64,000 bases of DNA, from contig BCKK01000002.1 in assembly GCA_001600615.1 (NCBI GenBank), forward strand, positions 2,510,809 through 2,574,808, read 5' to 3'. Below, piece after piece: positions 32,060 through 42,656 of the stretch. The notes under the pieces were generated by a model. The model was not told the origin of the DNA. It did no database searches and was given only the letters and a program-made list of their open reading frames with translations. How positions within the stretch are numbered: the stretch's first letter is position 1; every line of letters begins with the position of its first letter. The position numbers and the translations under genes are program-made. Source of the stretch: Dioszegia crocea (taxonomy: Eukaryota; Basidiomycota; Tremellomycetes; Tremellales; Bulleribasidiaceae).

Positions 32060-35000
32060 TCAAGCCCACAGCTTCGTAATTCCGCCCGCCCACTTGGTGC
32101 CGCCTGCGACCAGCCCCGCGACGAGATCTTGATGAGGCACAATGACATCCCCCGCGTCACCCTCAGGCCCGTTCCGGTCAGGCGCAAAGTAGAAGCCCAT
32201 AACTAGGACAATGTACCTGTTTGTCAGCACGTGATTATCTGACGTGTCCAAGTGCTTACGCCAAGACGAGGATACTGCCTCGATGATAGTTGCTTCTTGC
32301 CTCGATGTAGGTGTACGTCAAGAGGAAGATACTGAGGATGATGGCAATCACATCCCATCGAGGGAAAATGAGACTAAACATTAGCCATAGTCTGGCCTGT
32401 GACTCACGTAAAGGTGTCGACGACATCTCCCATTTTTCCCGGATCATAGAAGGCTGAAAAGGCTACCATAGCAGGGATCTGCAATAAGCACACCTGTAGC
32501 GCATACGCCGATCCAATCTCCATACTGCCAATCAGCCCAGAGTCGCCAGACAACTCACCTTAGAGCAATGTTTCCATTCAGAGCGAACGACATGGCGTTC
32601 ATGAATTCCGTAGTGTTGGGTACCAGCGCAAATAGAGTCAGACCGAGGAATTTCTCGTCAATCTTGATACCGTGCAGAACAACATCGACAACATCCACCA
32701 GGATTTCTGTCTTGTCAGTTGGTTCACATCGGTAGACTCACCCGCAATCAGAGCGTAGAGCAGGGTACACGCTAAGAGAACACCAGCGCTAACTCCTCTT
32801 GTCCATTCAGGCGCTTCATGTCCTCCTCCTTCCCCTTCATCACCATGTCCGCCATTCTCCTCATCCCCAACCTTCTTGGCATGATTGATCATCAGACTCG
32901 CCGGGCGCTCCTTCCGCCCAGACCCATGACCGCCACTACCAATGATGCTTCCCTGGTGTCGCAGAGCAGATACCGTCGCCACCGCCACTGCGCGAGTAAA
33001 GTCCTCAGTGGTGAGACTACTCGGCAGTCGGATCGGCGTGAAGCGGTCCGCCTGACCGCCCGAGCTGGTTGAAGGCTTCATACCGTCGAGGAAAGGCGTA
33101 TATCCAGAGGGTAGATTGTAAGTCGCCGAAGTCGTCCTGCTGGAATCTCCCTTGCCATCCTGAGACGCCTCCTCCGATACCTTCGGCAGCTTCAGGGTAG
33201 CGTGGAGTCCCGATCGGCTCCCGTCCCCGCTGACAACTGGGAATGTTCCTTGTAAGGGAGTCGTAGGTGCAGTCTCGTATCCCAGCCCCCTCGCGAGGGT
33301 ATTCGAAGCTGACGTAGCGAGCTTGTTGTCTTTATGCAAGGGGAGGATATGCTGCATGACAGCCTGGGGAGTCATGCGTTGGCTGAGACTGGCCTTCATT
33401 GCGGGGTGGAGCGAAGTGAGGACGTCATCGGGTTTCAGTAGTTGTTGAGGATTTTGCCAAATCTGCGAGGCGTGCGTTCGGAGTGAGAACCATAGGCCGA
33501 TGAGGTAGGACTGAATCAGCCCCAGCCAGTAGCTCACTTACAAATAGTAGAATGCCCGCACAGCAGTACATCAACGTCTTGACCTGGTCTTGGTAGAATG
33601 GATCATCGACCGGATCGGGGTGCTCGTAGTAACACTGAGAGCATTTCCAACTGTCTTGAGTCGTCATTTGACCTTGGATTGGCGGACACCCATCGCAGTG
33701 TAGCTCGAACTGACGTCAGTGTAGTCCGAGCAGAAACTCACTGTTCCGTAGGTCTGGTAAAACATCGTGGGCGTCAACGTGCCGATAATGGCCATGATCA
33801 ACATTGTACTCGTGACCCCGGCCGACTTTGCGTTGAATTTCTGCTCCTTCCTCTTGAATGCCCCGCTGCACATTGACGCTCCGGGCATGAGCAGCACACC
33901 CGCCAGGATACTCCCAACGATACTCCCCTCGACTAAACGGCCCTTGCCTTGTGTCAAGGCGATGCTGTAGAGGATGATCTCGATGATTGACCCAAATGTC
34001 GCATTGATCACAGCGCCCATACCGATTGACGATTGCGCCGAGATTGAGGCCACTGCCATTCCGATAAAGTACGACAGAGGGATGACGGAAGCGAGAGAGA
34101 GGACAAAGATGAGAGCTTGGGATGCAATCATGGCGAGGAAAGGAGAGGGATGACGTCCGGCAGCTTCGCCCCGCTCGACAGCAGGTAGAAGGACAAAGGC
34201 GTCAAAGATGGTGAAGAAGACGAGCGGGAGGAGGTTGATGAAGAGGATGTTGACACCGCCGACGGTGTACTTGTAGTACTGGAAGCCGAACGCGCGGTAA
34301 GTGCAGAGGAGGACAGTGGATGTGGGACCGGAGGTAGGGGCTACTTGACCCGCTTTGAGCTGGGCAGTGCGATATCGAACACCGGAAGGCGAGGCCTCAT
34401 TGAGAGTTGTCGAGCCCGAGTCCTCGTCGCCGATGTTGTCGTTTTCGGTTTCTGGCGAAGAAGGGACAGGGATGAGGGTCTTGGGAGCCGAGCGGAAGTT
34501 GATCTCCAACGGGCGGAAGTACAGCATGTGTAGTAAAGCCCAATTGAGCTTTGCCATGGGAATGGTGAAGACGCAGAACCAGCAGATGGTGCAGATGCAG
34601 AGCATAATAGGGGCGAGGATGAAGATGAAGAGCGGCCAGTAGACGATCCGACCGAGCAACTTGGCTTTGGCGTTTCGGGGTCGTCTAAAGGACTTTTTGC
34701 CGCCGAGTAAGGGTGCACGCTCCTCATCGCACGACGAGCGCTTGTGCGGGGTGCCATCCGGCGTAGCAGCGAACGATACCGTAGGCTCCCGCCTGGTCCT
34801 TGGCTCATCAGGGAGTCCATCGTCGAGATTATGCGCCGCATCAGCTCGGACGTTTTGTCGGATAGTAAGGTTACTCGCCGCGCTATCGCTGGCCTCGCGC
34901 CGTCGTCGATGCCGAGTGGGAGATTCTTGGGTTCCATACCCGCTTTCGGCATCTTCTGCGGGATGATCCTCTTCGTGCTCCTCGGGTGCGCCTTCTCCTT

Positions 35001-36588
35001 CGACATACTTGCCGAACGGCCAGCCAATGTACCATGCCAGACCCCTCAGGGTCTTGCCATAGCCGCCTCGACCACCTCCGCAGACCTCAGCAGCAGAGAC
35101 CAGCATCGCGACGATAAAGCAGGTAATGGCTAGCCACCAGCCAAAGAGGAGAACCCAAGCCAGGTTCCCGGGGAGAAGGTGTCGCTCGGCCGCTGCGGAG
35201 GGGATGGAGTGAAGGGCAGATTCGGCGTTCCGGGTGACGGATCGAGATTTGCGGTAGAGGGCAGGTTTCCAAATCGGTAAACCGAATGGATGTTCAATAT
35301 TGATGGCCTAAAGTCAGCGTGGCTCTTCCATAACTTACATCCTGTCGATCCCTCAGTGTTACGCCTTCATCCCCACCTTCCACTTCATCCTCTTCATCGC
35401 TGTCGCCACCATCCACTGTGGCCTCCTCGACAACATCCGCCACTACATCCTCGATATCACGTTCCATCTCCTCCTCTTCATCATCATCCGCCGTACTCGA
35501 GTATACACTAGCCGGCCGCAGAGCGGCACGTGGGCTAAGCAACTCTTGTTGAGTGGGCGTCTCGGATCCAGCCAGACTGCCCGCATACGACCCAAAGTAC
35601 CCGTCCTTCGCCCGGGTAGCGCTAGTCGCTCTCGACCTAGACACAGATCGTCCTGCAGCAGGTCCCAGCGATCTTTGGTGCTGCTGCGTCAACCCCTCAT
35701 CCAGACCGGCCGATTCAAGAGGTTCTCCAGCATTCCGCCTTTCGCGTTCCTTGTTCTTACGCGCCTGTTTTCGCTCGGCCTGGCGACGACGGATGAGGTC
35801 CTCGCCTCGGTCGACGATCGGCTCATCGTCTTCCTCGTCCTTAGACTGACGGGGTAGGGTCGCACCAATAGCGGTGTTCTGAGTTGTGAGGGCTGGTCGA
35901 GCTCGGGACGTAGACCGTGATGTTGACCCGTACCCATGCGTAGAAGCGTTCGGGTTGGTGGGGTATGATAGGGGATGCCCAGATGTGGAGTGACCCCGAG
36001 CGAGCCGAGACGGACGAGGTGCGGATCCGCTATTTTGCGTCGTAGGCGAGCCAAAGGACGAGCCCATGGCTGTGGATGGCAGTCCCCTCTGGCTACCGGC
36101 AACGCGGGGCGTCTGATCGCCAGATGACATGCCGTATCTAGGCGCAGCGGTCTTGGGGCGGAGATCGGGAGAGTAGAGGTCGTCGTCTGTGGAATAGTCT
36201 GAGAAGCGACTGGGAGATGCGGATCGATGCAGAGAGGGTGAGAGTGGGGGTGGGCCGAGGCGCTTATATGTCAGCTTCAGTCGAGCGGGTAAACAGAGAA
36301 GGCTGAATGTTGAATGAGGGTCAAAGGGTCAAGAATGGGAAATAAGACATCTGGACTCACTTCCTCTCGTCCAGGTCGGCCCTTCCCTAGTTCCTCCTGT
36401 AGGCCACGCGTCTCTGTTTGCCTTCTGGCGGCAACGGTGCTTGGTCCGCCTTCGCCGGTTCCGCTCGGACCCGCCATTGTACCAGAGTCGAGAGGTCTGG
36501 AGCTTGGCACGTTCCGCACTGTCGGAGTAGGGGATGAAGCCAAATCTGATAGGTCTGCCGAAGCGGGCGGCGGGGAGGAACGCGGCAT
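32060..36588 (-). CDS. Vnx1-type vacuolar cation/H+ exchanger (CaCA family)
   Basis: Nine exons: 36361-36588, 35339-36262, 33742-35307, 33542-33709, 32742-33510, 32559-32706, 32408-32524, 32260-32373 and 32060-32216, giving 1396 residues. The first 400 residues are Ser/Arg-rich and disordered. Then comes AINIEHPFGLPIWKPALYRKS, the hallmark of this group. The two ion-exchange repeats are visible: GMGAVINATFGSIIEIILYSIAL in the first half and FLGLTLFALVPNTTEFMNAMSFALNGN in the second. Between them are a Cys pair region (LHCDGCPPIQG, WKCSQCYYEHPDPVDDPFY) and a 250-residue hydrophilic loop. Yeast Vnx1 moves Na+ or K+ into the vacuole in exchange for protons. Ion choice here is inferred. It is longer than the yeast protein because of its N-terminus and loop. 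Confidence 0.87.
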
Positions 36589-36936
36589 GGTCGATCGCGC
36601 TCAATGTGGGTAAGACCGGGATGTTTCAAGTTGGACGAGAGGGGCGGTTTGATTTGGAGATAGGGTGTGTATGGTTTCTCCGCGGCGAAAGACGCGCAGT
36701 CGGGGGATACTAGCTACTGTATGGGCGCCTCTCTATGGCCGTCTTTGAGCCTATAGATGTTTACAAACAACGGGATGGATCCTAAAGGTAACAAAGCAAG
36801 TTCAGATGTAAGCTTTAGGGTTCGGGCTCGGGCTCAGTGCTTTACGTAATTATTCAGGCACGCACCAGATGACCGCATCAACAAATCGGTCAATCTCACC
36901 CATCCATCTGCCTCTCTTCAGTCAAACAGACTCATA
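36589..36936. promoter_or_regulatory. Divergent promoter region, Vnx1-like gene / PARP-type zinc finger gene
   Basis: 348 bp between divergent starts. A/T-rich stretches near 36770-36860. No gene, clear TATA box or repeat. Confidence 0.35.
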
Positions 36937-38339
36937 ATGCCCGCATACAGAGTGGAAATCGCCAAAACGGGTCAGGCTGGTTGCAATGGTATGTTTTTCT
37001 GGTGCTGTGGGACCTGACTCGCCATATAAACCCATCCATCACCAGCACTGACGTCAACAGGAGCCAAGCCGTGCAATAAGACCAAGATTGCAAAGGGGGA
37101 GTTGAGACTCGGAGCATGGGTCACTTTTCAGGAGAAGGGAAGCTTCAAGTGGAGGCATTGGGGATGTAGGTTGCTGTTCTTTCTGTGATTGATCTCGCCT
37201 GCGTGCTGAATAATAGGCACATCCAAGAAGGTGCTACAGAACCTCAAGAAAGAGCTCGACTCCGCATCTGATCTTGATGGGTATGATGAGATCCCGTAAG
37301 TCGGAATCTCATCCTCGTGTGATGGTCACTGATTAGTCAGTGAAATGTATCAAGCCAAATTGGACAAAGCTTGGGAAGATGGAGAAGGTATGCGTGCAGT
37401 TGTTCAACGTCATACGGAGGGCTGATGCGTACAGTCGCCGATGAGGATATCCCTGATTCTGCTCGATTGCCCACTGCCTCGGAAGGCTCGGAAGATGAGG
37501 ATAAACCCAAGAAGAAAGCGAAGAAGCCCGCTGCGAAGAAGTCCAAGAAGGTGAAAGATGAAGAGGAGAAGGAGGGAAGCGAGGAAGAGGACGAGGCGGT
37601 CATGTCCGGATCTGAGCCTGAGGTCAAGAAGAAGACGGCCAAGAAGAGCAAGGCGAAGAAGGAGGAAAGCGACGATGAGGAGGTCAAGGCTAAGCCGAAG
37701 GTATGTCACATTGGAGGAGTATCACTGGTGATCTCTCGCTGATCAGCAGGCTAAGCGGGCCAAGAAGGTCAAGGCGGAAGATGATGACGAAGGGGCGAAG
37801 TCACCAAAGCCGAAGCGGGCAAGAAAGGTGAGTGATGCATAGTTCACCTGGCTGACGTTATAGGCGCCCGTCAAGGAAGAGGATCCGGCTAGCGATGAAG
37901 AGGAAGACGAGAAACCTAAGTCCAAAGCCAAAGCGGCGAGCAAGAAGGTAGGCCTCTTGTCGACGAGTCTCGCCAGTTGCTGATCAGCAGGTCGCCAAGA
38001 AGGACCCGGACGAGAGCGAAGAAGAAGTGAAGCCTAAAGCCAAGGCTGCGCCGAAACGGGTATGTTCACATGATGGCTTTGGCCCAGTTGCGATGCTGAC
38101 CATGGCAGAAAGCTGCTGCCAAGAAGGCAGCTACCCCACCCGGATCCGCCACGTCTGATGAAGACCCCCTTACCGAGCCGGAGGATGATGAAGAGGACGA
38201 GAAGGTGGGTCTCACCTCTACCTATATGGGATACAGCTCACCCCTACAGCCGGCAAAGAAAAGCAAACCTTCGTCCAAGGCCAAGCCAACCTCGACGAAG
38301 TCCACCGGTTCCGCGAGGGCGAGCCCGAGGAAGCGATGA
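36937..38339 (+). CDS. PARP-type zinc finger protein with Lys-rich tail
   Basis: Ten exons: 36937-36988, 37061-37165, 37217-37295, 37341-37387, 37435-37700, 37750-37827, 37864-37947, 37991-38059, 38109-38204 and 38250-38339, giving 321 residues. Residues 1-55 are a zf-PARP domain (YRVEIAKTGQAGC ... KIAKGELRLGAWV ... WRHWGC) with zinc ligands C16, C22, H50 and C53. The first Cys pair is spaced CX5C and is split by intron 1. The rest is alternating Lys/Ala-rich and Glu/Asp-rich, histone-tail-like, encoded by several exons with near-repeated AAKK and KPK blocks. zf-PARP domains sense DNA nicks. No ligase or polymerase domain follows, so a chromatin-bound DNA-damage sensor or scaffold is inferred. 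Two acceptors are CAGCAG pairs. Confidence 0.8.
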
Positions 38340-38669
38340 TGCGTCCGGGATGAGTAGTCGGGAAGTTGAGGAGTACAGTTGACGGTTTTGAGGCTGCGGA
38401 AGTTGGATCTGGGTACGGACGGAGAGTAAAAGTCAAACGCAGGATGAGGGCTCAGTAATGTTTATAATGCCCCCAGGTGCCACACTATGCGAACACGGTC
38501 CAGGACTCCAATCCAGACTCAACAACACATTCCTTGCACCGGTTATCGCCGCCGGAAGCGATAGCCGGCTGGTTTAAACAAGCTTGGCTATGTCTTTCAT
38601 CGTATAGCTCTACCTATACTTTGACGCTCGAGACGGGGTCGGCAACCATACACCAGAAGAGCTCACATC
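38340..38669. other. Intergenic region upstream of the ABCD transporter
   Basis: 330 bp between two plus-strand genes, holding the 3' region of the zinc finger gene and the ABC transporter promoter. No gene or repeat seen. Confidence 0.5.
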
Positions 38670-41472
38670 ATGTCTGGTTCGTCGGCGCCAACGGCCAGGC
38701 GTCGCCTTCCAGTACCCTCGTTGCCAGCGGCGACTCAAGCTCAGGCACGCGCTCATCTCCACGCGCTCCTAGCTGCGTATCTGCACCATCGACCCACGAT
38801 ACAGAAAGGCTTGACGGGTGGCTTTGTATTATATTGTATCGGATCGACATATCTTAGCTTGACGGGAAGGGGTGTGAAGGCGGGAAGGGAGAGCAGCGCC
38901 TCTACAAAGAAACGAGGCAAAGGTGGGTTGTGCCTTACAATCGGAAGTCTGAGAGCGCTAATTCCGGTAGGATCGAAGAGTACACGAGGAAGTGTCAATG
39001 ACCCTCTATTCTTCTCTAGATTGAAGAAACTCATTCGGATCGTCATTCCGAGTCTGAGAAGTAGGGAAGCGGCCATGCTGGCTCTGCACTCTGCATTCTT
39101 GCTCGCCCGAACAGCTTTGAGCCTATACGTTGCAGATCTGGACGGAAGGTATGTCAATGTTCAGTAAATCTCGACTGACTGTCAGAATCGTCTCCTCGCT
39201 GGTGACAGCACAACCCGCTCTATTCCTTTCGAACTTGACTCGCTGGCTCGCCGTAGCCATCCCCGCAACGTACACAAACTCGATGCTGGAGTATCTTCAG
39301 TCCGAGCTGGGCTTGGCATACCGCACTCGTCTCACTCGACATGCCCTTGCAACCTATCTTGATCCCCCTTTGCGCGAGGAGTTGAGAATAGCTGGAGAGA
39401 AGGATGGGGTCGGACGGGCGGGAGATGATGGTAAGGGCGAGCAGCTCTTCTATAAGCTTGCGAATCTGGACGATAGAATCAAGAACGCCGATCAGGTCAG
39501 TGGACTTCCGCGACTAGCGAGGGAGTTTGCTTATATCGCAGTATCTCACTGTGGATATACAACAATTTAGCAACAAGCTCGCGGAGATCTATTCGAATAT
39601 CGCCAAGCCGGTCTTGGACGTCATGTCAGTACACGCGTTCATTGCATCTCGAGCACCAATGGAAAAGCTGATTGAGGTAGTCTATACAATTATCAATTAT
39701 CGCGGAACGTTGGAGCGGAGGGTTTGGTAATCTTGACCATACTGGTCCAAGCGAGTGCAGGCTTGCGTGAGTCCTGGCTACTGTGAGAATCTATGTCGTA
39801 GAGCTGACCCTTTAGTCAAAGCTGTCACACCACCTTTCGGCGCTTATGCCGCTCACGAGGGTGAGTCTACCCTCTTGACGTAACTCTTTGGTTCAACCTG
39901 ACGCTGTAGCAACCCTTGAGGGAGAACTCCGCTTCACCCACTCGCGCCTTCTCGAATCCGCCGAAGAGGTCGCCCTTTACCACGGCGAAGAGTTCGAGAA
40001 AAACGTCATTGAGCGGGGCTACTTCGCGCTCGTCAAGCATGTGAACCGGGTCTTGCGAATCCGGGTATGGCACGGGATGGCCGAGGAGGGAATCATCAAG
40101 TGGTTATGGGGCGCACTGGGTCTTGGGATTTGCGCAATTCCCGTCTTTGGTGGTGAGGTCTTGGGTCTGGGAGGTGGGAATGGGACTTTGGGTACTAGGA
40201 CAGAGGGTGAGTTATGCCAGCGATTGAGGCGGATGAAGCTGATTAGATGTTAGGCTTTGTAACGAATAGGAGATTGTTACTCTCCGCCAGCGATGCCTTT
40301 GGGCGAGTCATGTACTCCTACAAAGAGCTAGCAGAGCTTGCGGGTTATACCTCGCGGGTTGCGGATCTGCTCGAGACCATGGATGATGTCAAGGGCGGCA
40401 AATATCAGAAGAAGCTAGTCAGCAGTTCGAGCGTTGATGATAATGCCAAGAGTGAGTCTAGCGAGTTATTATACGCTGACCTACAGTGCTGGAGGGTAGA
40501 GGGAAAATCATCGAGTCGGACGAGATCCGGTTCGACAATGTCCCGCTCATCAGCCCGAATGGCGATGTTCTTATCAAATCAATGAGCTTCAATGTTGAGC
40601 CTGGAGTAAGTGGAGAATACCTTAATCGGGAACATCATAGCTGATATATAGAAACATCTCCTTGTTGTTGGACCTAACGGGTGTGGCAAATCGTCCCTGT
40701 TCCGAATCCTGGGTGGTCTTTGGCCAGTCTACGGCGGAACAGTCTCCAAACCTCCCGCTCGCGAATTCACCTACATCCCCCAACGGCCATACTTGTGCAC
40801 CGGTACATTACGGGATCAGCTTATCTACCCCGACTCACACGCCACGATGCGAAAGCGCGGGGTCAGCGATGATGCCCTCATGCGGATATTGGATATAGTG
40901 GAGATGGGGCATATGGTAGAGAGGGAAGGGGGGTGGGACGCCGTGCGCGAGTGGAGAGACGCACTTAGTGGAGGGGATAAGCAACGGGTTGCGATGGCTA
41001 GGTTGTTCTATCATCGGCCAAAGGTAGCTTTTGGGTGTCGTATCGAAGGATACAGCTGATTTGCGCAGTATGCCATTCTGGACGAGTGCACCAGTGCCGT
41101 CACTCTCGAAATTGAGAAGGTCATGTATGACCATGCGACCGGTACGTTCTGCATAATCACTTCCCGAGCTATGCTAATTACTCAGCTCTTGGCATCACAC
41201 TCATGACGGTATCGCACCGCCCATCGTTGTGGAAGTACCACTCCATGGTGCTCCAATATGACGGTCAGGGAGGTTACGTCTTGTGAGTGACTGACCACTA
41301 TCGATTGGACGAGCTGACAATTAGTACCGAGCTTGATGCCGAGAAGCGCTTAGCGCTGCAGGAGGAAAAGCAGGATCTGGAGCACAAGCTGCTCGAAGTG
41401 CCCAAGATGCGCGCCAGGCTGGAAGAGTTACGCGCTGTTAAAGCGGAGAGGGAGAGACAAAGGGGCCAATGA
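38670..41472 (+). CDS. Peroxisomal ABC half-transporter, subfamily D (ALDP/Pxa type)
   Basis: Thirteen exons: 38670-38922, 38971-39148, 39186-39495, 39542-39624, 39681-39766, 39816-39860, 39910-40206, 40254-40451, 40487-40605, 40652-41023, 41069-41141, 41186-41282 and 41325-41472, giving 752 residues. The N-terminal membrane domain has ABCD hallmarks ([59 protein letters not shown]). The nucleotide-binding domain has Walker [10 protein letters not shown] (about 530-538), the ABC signature LSGGDKQ (about 628) and Walker B YAILDE (about 648-653). The C-terminus is a helix. Subfamily D imports very-long- or long-chain acyl-CoAs into peroxisomes as a dimer; the partner is not in the window. The first intron is 48 nt, in frame and stop-free, so retention would add 16 residues. 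Confidence 0.92.
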
Positions 41473-41650
41473 GTGTGATTGGCTTGTTGTTGTATGCAAT
41501 CTTGTGCGGAAGCCAGAAGAACGTCATGGGTATAACCGGTGCTAGAAGAGATTGCATGGAGGGGAGTTCAAACGCATAGGGTAAACACCGGGCATATCCT
41601 ACAGACTATCAGCGTTGGCTTGCTCCTGCCTTGAAAAACACTCACACGCA

Positions 41651-42463
41651 TCATCGCCTCATGGCCTTCTCCATGATAGCATCCTTGGTGACTTCGCTAA
41701 AGTCGGTAGCCTGGAGCTCGATGTGGATACCGTCAAATCGGCGTCGGAGGGCATCTTTCGAGGAAGCGAAGATCATCTTGCTCTTGACGCTGGCGTCATC
41801 GGGAGACCTGAAGTTTAGCTTTGAGCCAATCGTCCGATTCAACCATGTCCAAGGTCGGCAATGTCCCCAAACAGCATATGCTTCTGCACAGCCCCCCCCC
41901 CCCCCCCTTTCGGACGATTGCAGCGCCCCGTTCCCGCGACCCCATGCCGACTTACCACATGATGAAAGCGAGCTTATTCCTGATACCCTCACCGCCCGGC
42001 AGGGTGTACTCAAAGTCGTAAACCGCCCAGCGGCAGTCCTTCTCTGGCAGCTCGGCAACGAATTTGTCGTAGTCCTTCTCCTCGGATGTCTTTAGGACGA
42101 CGATAGACTTCTTGTCGTCCGATAGACCGTAGATGACGTATGTGAGCTTCTTGCCCGTCTTGAGCTCCTGGAACTTCTCAAGACATTCGGAGGTCTGTTG
42201 TTGATCAGGTCGTGGGGTAGATGAGGGTGATCGGGCGATAAGAGTTTGGGGGGATTAGATGAGTTGTGATGAGGAGTAGATACAAGGCATGTGAAATGAA
42301 TAGTCGGAAGGATGGTGGGCAGTGTTGACAAGGTGGAAGAGGCTAGATCAGCTGTGTCCCAAGCTTCGAAGGGACACGAAAACGCACAGGTTGAACACCG
42401 GAAGCAGACTATCTCATCAGCTGTAGTCCCTTCTATACCATCCTCTCAGCTCTGACTGACCAT
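41651..42463 (-). CDS. COF1: Cofilin (ADF/cofilin actin-severing protein)
   Basis: Four exons: 42461-42463, 42388-42408, 41956-42194 and 41651-41807, giving 139 residues. The protein starts [20 protein letters not shown] and contains the ADF core: [58 protein letters not shown] and the actin-binding helix [12 protein letters not shown]. The end is [18 protein letters not shown]. It cuts and depolymerises actin filaments. The start codon is alone in exon 1 and exon 2 codes for seven residues. The last intron (41808-41955) contains a run of 17 C on the plus strand. It is convergent with the ABCD transporter. Confidence 0.93.
41892..41908 (+). repeat. 17-bp poly-C tract (poly-G in the cofilin transcript)
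   Basis: Uninterrupted run of 17 C, inside the third intron of the cofilin gene. On the transcript it is a G-run between donor and branch region. Confidence 0.9.
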
Positions 42464-42656
42464 CTTTAATCTATGGGAAGGAGTTGAGGAATGCAGAAGG
42501 CTGAGTGTGTAAACAACAGGCTGATAGGGGGCGAGATGATGGTTCGGCGTCACTGCGCGAACCCTGAAACAAGCGGAACCATTTCGCGCGACTGACTTTG
42601 AATGTGGCACTTTACAATCAATCTGTATAACACTATAGACTGTCCATGCTCCACCC

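Noticed and set aside
41651..42058. Cofilin frame read through the poly-G intron
   Set aside because: Read-through replaces the conserved [13 protein letters not shown] join with low-complexity Gly. Splicing restores the family sequence exactly.
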